Positions 1 through 10,128 of a stretch of 64,000 nucleotides of DNA are shown one piece after another (within the stretch, counting starts at the first letter, position 1; each line of letters begins with the position of its first letter). Origin of the DNA: Aphrophora alni (Eukaryota; Arthropoda; Insecta; Hemiptera; Aphrophoridae). The position numbers and the translations under genes were made by a program. The notes under the pieces were generated by a model that was not told the origin of the DNA, did no database searches, and was given only the letters and a program-made list of their open reading frames with translations. The stretch spans positions 87,500,385 through 87,564,384 of the forward strand of contig OY740774.1 in NCBI GenBank assembly GCA_963513935.1, in the 5' to 3' direction.

Positions 1-1429
1 AAGTAAAAGAAAACCTTCTTATTTTGTGAGTAATAAAATCTTTGTTACCCAGTGTACGAAGTATAAGGTAAGTTCTGAAATTGCCTAAAATTTCAACATC
101 CGGTTTTTGACTGGTTTTATGAACCTCACCAAATAAAAGTGATTTTTGACAAGCTTCAATCCTTATCGTCTGTGCTTAAACACGATAGAGAACAGAAATG
201 AATAAGATAGGAACATGAAATTTGGTAGAGGAGACTATAATATACTCATGTACGAACTCATAAAATCCTTTGATACAATTTAACATTCCCTACAAGGTTA
301 AAGAAACCAACCTTGGGGGTAAATGGTGATACAAAATTTAGAGGATGGTCGGGCTGGGTAAGTACCATGTTGGAGTTCATCGTGTACTTGTGAGTTTAAA
401 GTTTAATATTTCATTAGCTCCGAGGACAAGGAGGACCAGTGCACCAGGAGCCTTTTGGGACAACACAAAACCCCCACCCATTAAGATAGGTACAGGGATC
501 AATCACCACGGAACCGTTCCCACATGCTCCCAGACGCCGAAACATCTGGACAGGCTGAGCATGTTCCCATGGTATTCATGCCGACAAGGTTCCCCAAGCC
601 ACGTTTGATCGGTCACCGTAAGGTCGCTTACGCGATACCGTCCCCCACAAAATAACCTAATGAGGGCGGCGCCCGTTACCCACCTACATAGGATACGGTA
701 TCCCACCAACCAAAGCAAGTTGAGTAGCCGTCAGGTCACTCACGCGATACCTTCCATCAGTTTTTTTCGTCAAAAGTCCATACGTCGTACTATGTTTTAT
801 GTTTACAATGTTTGACCGCCTTCATGGATTTGAGTCAGTTGAAAACGTTAAAATGGTTGAGTGACGCTTGAATAAACTTTGTTTTATGTTAATATGTGTC
901 TCCGAACTGTACATTTATAATAATATTGACAATAGTCCACACAGACGTATAAAATGACGTGCAATATTTACAGATAAACCATCGTTTAACATTTCAGTCA
1001 TGTAGGGTAAATTTACATGCTCTTGTATTTTGTATAAATTGTAATTTCTGTGAAACTTTTGATTCCATTCCACTCTAGCGAGTTCCGAAACGTGCCCATT
1101 TAACATGTTACAAAAGTTTAATAATTCTGTCGGTCACAATTCCGCAATCACGCTCCTGTACAATCACGGAAACCTGGGGAACTAAAAACAAAAGTCTCTC
1201 AATTGAATCACCCTACAATCACGATGGATTGATTTGTTTTTAGCGTAGAACGAGTTGATGATGTGAGCGAAGTAAGTTATATTTCAATTTATAAAATAAT
1301 TAATAGTAATTTATAAAATAATAGTAATAATTTTTTTAAAAAAAAGTATATATTTTTTAAAAAGATGCCTCCTCTATACCAAATTTAAAATACTAAACTC
1401 TAGGAGATTTTTCATATGATATTCTAGAG
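1..1429. other. No gene recognised; one GC-balanced patch
   Basis: I see no convincing coding region. About 400-760 is clearly less AT-rich than its surroundings and contains two related direct motifs (612-643 and 728-758, both with a core reading GCGATACC), which suggests an old mobile-element remnant. The short ORFs at 345-608, 503-718 and 915-1106 match nothing I recognise. The phrase at 349-370 resembles one end of family R3 (for example 8262-8290). Confidence 0.4.
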
Positions 1430-1438
1430 TAACCGGAT

Positions 1439-1723
1439 ATGCTTGAATACCTGTACAAAGAACATATTCAAGCGCTAAAACACCCTGAAAAATCTAAGTT
1501 TGCGGAACATTTGATAGATAATGATCATAAATATGACAACATGGAAATTAACATGCAAGTACTTAAAAATTGTAAAAAGGGCAACTATATGAACCGCTTG
1601 GAAGAATACCTAATTTATCGTAGCGAATTGCAGAACCCTGATGGATTGTTGAATGACAAAAAAAGGTTTGAAGCAACCCCCACCTTCAAGCTGATAAACA
1701 GATTAACCGCCTTACGCATATGA
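1439..1723 (+). pseudogene. GIY-YIG endonuclease fragment of a Penelope-like element
   Basis: The 94-residue open frame is the tail of a GIY-YIG nuclease domain of the kind fused to PLE reverse transcriptases, which nick the target for insertion. Support: an early YKEHI segment (residues 6-10), then SKFAEHLIDNDH (residues 19-30), which matches the family pattern S-x-F-A-x-H-[LI]-x(3)-N/D-H, then a glycine and LEEYLIYR (residues 54-61) with the conserved glutamate region before the terminal helix, and LLNDK near the end. The N-terminal GIY and YIG motifs and the whole reverse transcriptase are missing, so the first methionine is only where the frame happens to open. Upstream 300 bp are AT-rich with no continuation. 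It is a 5'-truncated relic and probably not expressed, although this part is not interrupted by stops. Family assignment is from pattern recognition, not a search. Confidence 0.6.
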
Positions 1724-1838
1724 CCAATGCTAGTATATTATGTAGTGCCGGCACGGTGACATTAAAATATTGTGTTTCTCGTGCGTGAATGTTATGTGTT
1801 ACTTGTATTTTTGTGTTGAATATTTTAACTAAGTGTTA

Positions 1839-1880
1839 TCACCCGACGATGGACGATAATGTCCGAAACACGTGTTGTGA
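1839..1880 (+). ncRNA. Hammerhead-ribozyme-like motif in PLE tail
   Basis: Core CCGACGA (1843-1849; consensus CUGANGA with U4 changed to C), one extra T, stem II GGAC (1851-1854) with GTCC (1861-1864) and a 6-nt loop, then GAAA (1865-1868), a palindromic stem III segment, and the predicted cleavage triplet GUU (1874-1876). Stem I is TCAC (1839-1842) with GTGA (1877-1880). The geometry fits a minimal type I hammerhead with a very short stem III, as described for PLEs. The U4 change and the extra nucleotide after A9 may abolish activity. Confidence 0.5.
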
Positions 1881-1946
1881 ATAAATACATGACAATATAA
1901 ACAAAATAGAATTATCCAAGGATTGCTGGCGGTAAGTCAAAAATAA

Positions 1947-2189
1947 CCACAGTCTAGGAGGTTTACTTGTAGTGGTTACGGGCTTGACAATCCCGAGATA
2001 CCCTAACTGGACCTACTTCTTTTCACGTAGTCTTCAGTTAAATCCGTCTCTTCCAACTTTCCCATCTTGTTACTCTTGACCAAGTCTTGTTCTCTTGCGA
2101 CCTGACTCTATTAGAGTATTCGAGGGCTAGTTCCTTTTTTATAAGGTGATGATGACCGAGAGGTTTTCCGCCTTCAAACTTACAAGGAA
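1947..2189 (-). repeat. Dispersed family R1, near full-length copy
   Basis: This is a reverse-oriented copy of a roughly 240-260 bp dispersed family found at least a dozen times in the window. On the minus strand it runs from a 5' segment near 2189 (the GCGGAAAACCTCTCGGTCAT type start), through the middle block beginning CTCGAATACTCTAATA (near 2122), to the end near 1947. I see no poly(A) tail, terminal inverted repeats or pol III boxes, so its class is unknown. Confidence 0.7.
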
Positions 2190-2396
2190 TAAATAAACAA
2201 ACTAAAAACATTGTACAAACTGTCTCTCACTTGTCTCCGATAGCAAATAAATATCAACTGGAACTATTCGTCACCAAAAATATCAGTTGCGTTGTTCTCG
2301 GTGAAAAAGTGAAAATGAATCATGAACATCATTTTTATATTTGTATATGCGTATAAATACCTAAAGTCCGTCATTGTATTCTTTCGTTGCGTTTCT

Positions 2397-2437
2397 CACT
2401 CCAGTTGTTTCGCCGATCATTGCGGCATCATCAGGTG
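2397..2437 (-). ncRNA. Hammerhead-like motif, left arm of element A (degenerate)
   Basis: Reverse complement gives CTGATGA, one extra T, stem II GCCG/CGGC and GAAAC. Stem I is CAC/GTG. The predicted cleavage triplet reads GGA instead of NUH, so this arm is probably inactive although the core is intact. Confidence 0.45.
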
Positions 2438-2749
2438 AAAATTGTAAAACACCATAACATATACGTTCACTAACACAAACACTGGACAATTCTATTGGCT
2501 TCTGTTCGACCATGTCAAGTTATTGAAATGAAAATTATCCATCTTGTTGTCTTATTTCTGCTGTTTTGAAGTAAGTTGGAGTGGACTGAACTAGCCACTT
2601 CCACTACCACTTTCGTTCATCAAAACAGCATAAACAAAGCAAGACAATGGATCATTTTCATTTAAATTTTAATAACGATGTGTTTGAACAGAAACCAATT
2701 TGTGCGTCCAGTGTTTGTGTTAAAGCGTATACAGCGGTTCTATAATTTT

Positions 2750-2790
2750 CACCTGATGATGTCGCATTGATTGGCGAAACAGCTGTAGTG
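2750..2790 (+). ncRNA. Hammerhead-like motif, right arm of element A
   Basis: Core CTGATGA (2753-2759), one extra T, stem II GTCG (2761-2764) with TGGC (2772-2775) by two Watson-Crick and two wobble pairs, GAAA (2776-2779), a palindromic stem III (CAGCTG, 2780-2785), cleavage triplet GUA (2785-2787), and stem I CAC (2750-2752) with GTG (2788-2790). All invariant core bases are present. The extra nucleotide after A9 is the only departure from consensus. Confidence 0.6.
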
Positions 2791-2989
2791 TGAAACACAA
2801 CGAAAGAACTGCAAAGACGAAAGTTAGGTATATATACACATGTACCAGGTTGTCTCGTAAGTAAGCTCTCAAACTTCAGGCAATGATTCTGTGTGTCAAG
2901 ATAAAAAAAAAAAATTAAGAATAATTTTTTTTTAGTTCAAAATCGCTTAGTTTTCAGATATTCACATTTTTGTTTAAAAAAAAACAGTA

Positions 2990-3055
2990 TAACTTTGATA
3001 TATTGAGTTCAGATTTAGTGTAGTATTTTATATGTTATGTTTTATAAGTAGAGTG
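2990..3055 (+). repeat. Fragment of dispersed family R7
   Basis: The segment beginning ATATTGAGTTCAGATTT (near 2999) is shared with both arms of the inverted repeat at 14885-15145. Only about 50 bp are recognisable here. Confidence 0.45.
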
Positions 3056-3126
3056 TGGGTCAGTTCAGATCAAGATTGGGGTGGGAGTAGGTGGGGAGGA
3101 TGATGGACGTGGTTGGCGTAGTTACC

Positions 3127-3345
3127 CTTGCCCCTCCCCTCCTCTTACCCCACCCCTTGGTTCCTTCCATTGCCGCTCCCCTCTGGCTCTGCCCCTTGCC
3201 GCCACGCCCCTTTTGCCCCCTTGTTGCCCCGCCCCTCTTGACCTGCCCCTTGGCTCCTCCCTCCCCGTCCGCCATTTTGTGACGTCATTTAGTGACGCCA
3301 TGTGCTTGTCCCCTCCTCTCTTGCCCCTTCCCTTCCCCTGCCTAC
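3127..3345. other. C-rich, strand-asymmetric low-complexity block
   Basis: The plus strand is almost free of A and is packed with CCCC runs spaced by a few bases (repeating a GCCCCTT-like phrase), so the minus strand has many G runs. ORFs in several frames here (3060-3370) are a by-product of the skewed composition. The flanking DNA is AT-rich. Confidence 0.6.
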
Positions 3346-3427
3346 CGCCATTGTTGTTTTGACGTAACATTTACACGATACACGTTGACGTCATGCTCAG
3401 TGACCTCAGACCCTTAACTTTTTATTT

Positions 3428-3496
3428 CCCAGTGGGATTCGAACCAACGAAGTCAGGATTTGAAGGCAGAGACACTACCGACTGAGCTATCGTGCA
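3428..3496 (-). repeat. tRNA-like SINE head
   Basis: Reverse complement has an A-box-like TAGCTCAGTCGG and a B box GGTTCGAATCC at tRNA spacing. The anticodon arm pairs poorly and the acceptor stem is not convincing, so I read this as a tRNA-derived SINE promoter or pseudo-tRNA. The SINE body would extend toward 3360 and has no obvious poly(A) end. Confidence 0.5.
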
Positions 3497-4809
3497 TAGT
3501 ATTACTCGTATATTTAAAGTAGTATATAAGACACCGTCGAAGTTTACATTTTACGTAACCAGAGCGCACCACTTTCGGTTTGCCAATCACTTGAGTGATA
3601 TATTTGTATGATTTATTCAGATCACAGGCAAGTACATGGAGGTTTGACCCCGTGTCATATGTTTGTACATTACGTTAAACGACGAGGCTGGACACGTTTG
3701 CTACGAGAATTGCTAAGATTGATTAGGAACCCTAAATTTTATTGAGTTCTCATACTTAACAAAAAACTTTTTAAAAAGAGTGAAATACATTTCTCTGAAT
3801 TGCATAAAAATTCAAATGTGGCACTTAAATATTTCATAATGGTGTCTCAATGAATTTTTTCGTGCTAAATATCTCGAAACATGTACAAAAATTAATGAAT
3901 TTTAAATTGTATTCATTATAAAAATTAATGACACTCTAACTTTATTGTGTTCGCATTAGGTAACGGAATCGTGAACAAAAAACTACGACAGAGTTAACCA
4001 TAAAAACCACTCAAAATGTTTTTCCCTGTTATAAAAATAAATTTAAAAACGTCCTGAGTTGTTGACAAAATATACCCACACACCAATTTCATTAAAAACG
4101 GTCCACCAGTTTGTGCTATACATACGATAGATAATAAATTAAATGCTAGATAGGCAAGCCAAGGAAAATTGATTTTTGAGCCATCAAAAACTTTCTCTAG
4201 ACTGCTTAAGAAAACTGCAAAAGATTCGCGGCGCATTATAACGGCCAATCAGAAGTAAGTATTGTATATATTAAATCAAAGAGTGTTAAATGGACTGTAT
4301 AGAAAGAGGAGGTAAACATTGAGTAATTTTACTGTTTGATGAAGCGATGTGTTTGTTTTAAAAATCAACTCTGTTCAGTCATCATTTATTAATATGTTTA
4401 CTTTTCACATGTATGTAGTTTAGAGAAAACATTTTGATAGGTCGAAGTTTTTTTAGACAAATACTGTACTCGTTTTCGAAGTCCCTTCAAATTAAATAGA
4501 AGGTGTTTTTGAACGATGAGTTAGTCATCTGTGGAACGCTCTTTACTCCAAATTAATGAACAGATTTTACCAATTTTTGCATTTGTGCGTAGCATATATA
4601 TGTTTTTTGCTTTAAACATTCTTAATTGTAAGTTATATTTAGATTAGTTGGATTGAGTGGCACTTCGCCCTTCCCACTTTCTAAGTAGGCGGGGAAATCG
4701 GTTTGACCAATGTGTAGAGAAGAAGAGCGTTACGTACGCTTTACCCTTTATTAGTCGTCTCACAATCACATTTAGTTTAGTATTGGTTTGTATCCCTCTG
4801 AGGATGGTA
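3497..4809. other. No gene recognised
   Basis: AT-rich sequence with many stops in all frames. The small ORFs at 3994-4248 (minus) and 4657-4848 (plus) resemble nothing I know. Confidence 0.4.
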
Positions 4810-5901
4810 GCTATGTTACGTTCACGAATTTTTACCGGCGCTTTATGAGCTCATTCTAAAGGCTAAAAGAAAGAAAAGAAATCATATAAAATTTCCCCTA
4901 AAACTTTTTGTTAGCTACTTACGGCTAACGGAAGATTTCGCCCTGATTTATAATCCTCCTTTAAAGTTCTGTCTTGCTAAAATCCCTGGGATCTAAATTA
5001 AGGGGCAATTTTGATGATTTTATAGGAAATTTGATCTGAAAAACTATAAAAAATAGGTTTCAGAACTGTTTCTCGAGTAGTGTATGAGAAAACTGGGGTA
5101 AAAGACAAATAATTGGGGTCGAAAAACATACTTTTTTAAGTTAGCCATGAAATTACTTTGTTAAATGGCTGATAAACGGGTAAAAGTTTTCAACAAAACT
5201 TGTAGAGAATTTAATTCTGAACAAATTGGTATAAAATAAGGTAAAAAAAAAAATCAAGTAGGCCCTACAAACGGAAAATATTCTTTTTTATTTCAAACAA
5301 AACATCAAAGTGTACTGAAAAATGACAAAAGTTGTAATGAAACTAAAATCCTATTAGCTGATATTTAAGTTCCTAGGAAATTAACTCACCAAATGTTATA
5401 ATAAATTGTCACATGTCAGTACACTTTGATATCTTATGTTAAAAATAATGTAGAATATTTCGTTTATACTTGAATATTTGATACCTTATCCTACACCAAT
5501 TTGTTCAGAATTAAATCCTGTACAGGTTTTGTTGAAACCTTTTACTCGTTTATCTTCTATTTAACAAAGTTATTTCATAGCTAACTTAAAAAAGTATGTT
5601 TTTCCCAATTATTTGTATTTTACCCCCAGTTTTCTCATAAACTACTTGAGAAACAGTTCTGAAACATTCTTTTAACAGTTTTCAGGCCAATTTGCATATA
5701 AAACTGCCCCTTTATTTGGATCCCAGGGATTTCAACAAGACTGAATTGTACTGGAGGATTAGAAAGCAGGTCGAAATCGTTCATTATCCGTAACTAGCTA
5801 CCAAAGAGTTTTAGGACTTAGTTATATGAAGTTTTTCTTTATTTTTGGCCTGTAGAATGAGCTCATAAAGCACCGGTAAATCTTTCTGAATCACCCTGTA
5901 T
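4810..5901. mobile_element. Long-palindrome (foldback) element, about 1.1 kb
   Basis: Nearly the whole element is two diverged inverted arms, about 4820-5340 and 5395-5900. Clear mates are 4847-4865 against 5857-5872 (both contain GAGCTCAT), 4983-4995 against 5722-5732 (CCCTGGGATC), 5103-5160 against 5575-5640, and 5305-5330 against 5405-5432. The right terminus ends in CACCCTGTA, an end type common among arthropod DNA elements; the left terminus is diverged. No transposase is encoded. Confidence 0.65.
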
Positions 5902-7869
5902 ACCGTAATCTACACAGAACAATACAACTTTTTAAAATAAAAATTAATAAGTCGCCTCGAAACCGGTTTATGCTGTCATTTGTCGACTTCAATCTTGGTA
6001 TTGAGAAAGACCTTGACCCTTATAAAGAACATTTTCAGCCTTTTAAGAAGCACTTGTAGAGAGACTTGGAGAGTGGTTACTACTCAGTGGATGGTTTCTG
6101 AAGTGGGACGGAAGTGTATATTTGAAGTGAGCTCTTCTTATTTAGTAATTACTTTTCAATTGTTTTTTTTTATTACTATCGTGTTTATGATTATATCAAA
6201 ATCGGCTAAAAAAATTGATTTAATGTTTGTTAACATAAATCCGCTGATGAATCAATACAATTTTAGTGGATAAAACATTGTTTCTTCAGAAGAAATCAAA
6301 AAGTGAAGTTGAACCTTGAACACTGTCTAAAATTTTTGAATATCTCAAAATCTGCCACAACGATTTCGAGAATATTTTAGTGAATTGCGTTGGTATATAG
6401 TTGAAATCAATAGTATAAGTACTAATTACGTCTCACGATTGAAATAGAGCACCCTGACTGTCGTCTGGTTCATTTTAGTTTGTTTTCTATTTACTATAAA
6501 GTGTGAAACCACTTAAACAATTAATTTAAATCAGTACTTAACGCGTTATCTTTCACGTAAATAAATTGTTTAAAAACAAATGTACTGTCTCCTTGCTTAT
6601 ATACGTCCACTGTGGAAGGACTTTCGAACACCCTGTACATTGGCAATTAGTTCAGGTCCACATTATTTTAACATATCTTGCTTATTTTGTATCAGTTCGT
6701 CCTTGTTGTTTACAGAGATCATTTACTGATATGTTTGTTGTATCCAAGTCATCAATTAATAAAAGAATAGTTATGTCCGTCTGTATGATTTTTTATAATT
6801 TAATTATTTTACTTACTTTAGGAGTTTCGCGTTTCAGAACTCGTTCCATCTTCAGAGTGTCGTTTTGTTGAGATCATTTTTACATTTAAATAAATAATAG
6901 TACAACTAAACACTCTCGCATAATAACACATATAATAACACCACGTGTATATGTTTTATATTGTACTATAATTTATTTAAATCTAATAACGACCTCAACA
7001 GCACCGGAAAGTACTTTCAGTACGAGTTATAAACGAGTTAACTCTTTAGGAAAACTTTTTCACCATGGAAAAAAAAAGAAAAAGGAAAAAAGCATAGGCT
7101 AGTAAAAACTAGTGCATTTCTCACAATATAAATTTTTAATTAAAAATTTTAAATTTATTACAAACAAAACTATCTCAACAAACATAAATCAGTTACAGAG
7201 TTAAACAACATAAAAAACCTACAAAAAGTTCAGATTAATATTTACTTTATAATATTAATTATGATAAGTATAATTTTGATTATTGATATCTTCGATTCCT
7301 TCTTTTAGAAGTGTTTTTTCTAAAGTCTGTAATGTTGCCACTTTTGTAGTTGTCATGTTTGTATTATCCATTTTTGAACTTTTATTGGTCTAAAAAAAGG
7401 TTGTCTTCAGATTTATCAGACAAATAAACCAATAAAACTTCGTTTCTTACTTGTTGTGATTTAACATTTTCAACTCTGCGACACTCAGAAAATTTACTAT
7501 ATCCCTCTAACGCGAGATTTCTCTGGTAGTAGGTTGAGTGATATGTCTGAAGCCTTTTTCAATAACTTATCTGGTATGTTAATAACATTTGCAGCAGTCA
7601 TTTCCAAACGTGTAATTACAAAGGTATAATTCTGCTATTTGTTTTGACAGTTCTGTTGTTAATTATTTAAGATCAGCTAATTTCAAACGCACAAATGCAT
7701 TTGAAAGAAACATTAGTGCTCCTGGTGAGCAAACACAAAACTAAATTAGAGCAATGGAAAGTCAGCTGATCGTTTCCTCTAAATTTGAGATTGGGAAACT
7801 ATCACTTTCTTTGCTCTCAGCTGTTATCGAAAACATCTGCTTTCGGTGCAGTTTGATGAAAATGTAATT
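5902..7869. other. No gene recognised
   Basis: AT-rich DNA. ORFs 5980-6273 and 6566-6871 (about 100 codons) show no motif I know. Three CACCCTG phrases (5889, 6451, 6629) may mark termini of short decayed elements, but I could not pair them. Confidence 0.35.
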
Positions 7870-8295
7870 TCGAATCTTGACCTCCCAAGAAAATGTTATA
7901 TTCGTGTAGTTATGAGATTAAATACCAATTCACTCACCGGCTTCCTTGTGTTCCCTTGTTGTTTAAAGGCAAAAACCTCTACGTCTACGTGGACGATTCT
8001 TCGCATATAGACACTGACGCGAACCAAGGGAGTGATGACTGTTTAAATACACACTCATCTAGTCGATGTAAGCAAATCGCGATGGAACATAATTTCGAGG
8101 TTCATAAAACTTGTGAACAACTGTTTTCTACAAACTTACAATATACGACGTAGACTGGGTGGGACACCTTGATTTACCAATAACATTTAACATTTCCTAT
8201 GAAACCCAAGAGATGAACCTTTTGTGTTGACAAGAAGATCTGGTTGTGTTACATTGTATGATGGGCCTGGTTAAGTACCATGATGGCCCATCAAC
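7870..8295 (+). repeat. Dispersed family R3, copy 1
   Basis: Shares landmarks with 27640-27985 (plus) and with 36573-37460 and 46790-47240 (minus): a TTATATTCGT-GTAGTTA segment, a GGACACCTTGATTTACC segment near 8162, and an end reading TAAGTACCATG near 8272. The open frame at 7893-8153 is not preserved among copies. Element class is unknown. Confidence 0.5.
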
Positions 8296-10128
8296 TTGTT
8301 TTGTATTTTGTTCTGTTCGTTTATTATGATTTTTTTAATAGTAAAAAAATATTTAGTTGGTAATTATAGTGGGAATGTTTTGGTACCACTGAGCCGTGTT
8401 CCTGATAGTAAATAACAATCGAAATAAACTCGAATATCGATAGGCTTATTTATTGAGTGTGTAAATGCGTCATGTCTGATTTTTAATTTAGGATATTAAA
8501 AACCCTGATAAATATTTACCTTCATATAATTATAGTTATAGTTGTTCATATATTATATACCTAATAGTTGTTTTAAATCCAATTTGACAATGTAACTACA
8601 GGATAGTTCACAATAGTTTTGTTACAATGCTTGGTCAAATATTTACATTCAGCGTATCGCGAGGCTTATGGATGAATAGTTTTATATTGCATTTATACAT
8701 GTTCAACAAACAAATAAAATAAAGTAACTACAGAAATAGTTTTTTCCCTTCTCCCTGGGGGGGAAGGGGGGTGACAAAAGCACAAGGACACAAAAACTGT
8801 CTCCAGCCATCACCTCAACTTATTGTGTGTCCTCCGAAATAACTCTTCAAAGCAATTCCAGTAGTTTTAACAAGTTTCAGAATTTTTCCTAAGATGTAAA
8901 TATCCATAACATGTAAATATCCATAGCATTGTCTGTTAGCAGCCAGACAATGTTTTGGCTGCTGGGTGCCAAGAGTCGCTTTCTCCTGATATAATCCTCC
9001 TCACTATGGAAGAATACATGTTTAGATTGTCCTGCCCACACAATCGATAAATAATCCGACTCTTATTGTACAAATGGTTCCAGAATATGACCATATCTGG
9101 TAATAATGTCAGCGATCTAAGCGACGTTCTATTATCCTGGACGTGTCCTTGTTTCGCAGGATTTGTTTCTGATCGATAAAGCTGTCCTTTCCTGGCCCAA
9201 GTTCTGCCATGTATGGTTGGTATTCTCAATCTACAAAGCGAGTGTCAAGGCCCTGGTTAGCCAACATGACCCACCCAGCCTAGGTTCATATTGTTGACGT
9301 AAGATCCAGGAGAAATAGAATTAGGAGAAACGTACACCAATCCAGATGAGATTTGAACTGTATTGAACGATTTAATAGGATTTTGATTGTTTAATATCTT
9401 TAGGGTGTCTGGACTTTATCTAATCCACAACGAACACAGATAGCTATCACACAGATCTTGTCATGGAATGCTTTGAAAAATATGCCTAAACTGGGTATGA
9501 AGCACATTCTGGTAGACTGTAACCATCGAACCCAGAACATTGATTCTGAAGTTGTCTATATGTGTAAAGTAATATAGATCTCCTGGTGGCTTATCACACG
9601 TTTAGTCTTCTCGTGATAAAAAGATGTACCCAGTGTTCTTTTTGTGATTTCAAGGACGGTCCGCCTTTATGCACGACAGCTTAGTGGATTCACTGATCAA
9701 GAAGGGAAGGCTTTGGAAGACTTTCAAAGTAGTAGATATGAGTAAGTTAATTTGTTGACAACAGACAAGAGACGAAGCTGTTATTCAACTGGCGTGATCA
9801 GTTTGCAACTGACAAATATACATAGATTTTAATTTATAAATATATATATATATTTTTTATAGCACTTCCAACACGTCAGTTTTACCGTGTCTCTCTGTCT
9901 TCTACATCTTCCTTCTTTAGATCCCTTTTCTTAAATCCAAACAATTCTTCCTGTGCTAGTTTTCCTCTTTATCAACTGGTGACCATTTTAACACGTTCCT
10001 TGATCAAATTCCACCACCACAAAATCTTTTTCATCAACTTATCCACAACTGTTTTTTCCAACTCTACTCTTTTCCTCATGTTTAACTTTACATCCTTACA
10101 TTTCGACTTCCTTTATCTATCTTTATTT
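8296..10128. other. No gene recognised
   Basis: Mixed-composition intergenic DNA. The 97-codon minus ORF at 8936-9229 has no recognisable domain. There is a G run at 8757-8771. Confidence 0.35.

Larger units (their letters stand above)
1430..1910 (+). mobile_element. 3' end of a Penelope-like retroelement
   Basis: This is a truncated PLE: a C-terminal GIY-YIG endonuclease fragment (1439-1723) followed about 120 bp later by a hammerhead-like motif (1839-1880). The order endonuclease then ribozyme-bearing tail is what is known for PLEs, which encode a reverse transcriptase fused to a GIY-YIG endonuclease and carry hammerhead motifs in their terminal repeats. The reverse transcriptase part is not present upstream, so the copy is 5'-truncated. 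The 3' boundary is uncertain because no clean target duplication was seen. Confidence 0.6.
2338..2842. mobile_element. Palindromic element with paired hammerhead-like motifs (A)
   Basis: Two diverged arms of roughly 240 bp face each other: 2338-2574 against 2618-2842, with only about 45 bp between them. Matching landmarks include 2480-2505 against 2685-2725 (the ACACAAACACTGGAC type segment) and 2530-2572 against 2620-2670. Each arm carries a hammerhead-like motif pointing outward (2397-2437 minus, 2750-2790 plus). No ORF lies inside. The same plan recurs at 34985-35834 and 36633-37031, so this looks like one class of non-autonomous, PLE-related element. Confidence 0.65.

Noticed and set aside
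3060..3370. Several overlapping ORFs on both strands
   Set aside because: They reflect the C-rich low-complexity block, where stop codons are rare.
8936..9229. 97-codon minus-strand ORF
   Set aside because: No recognisable domain and no supporting context.
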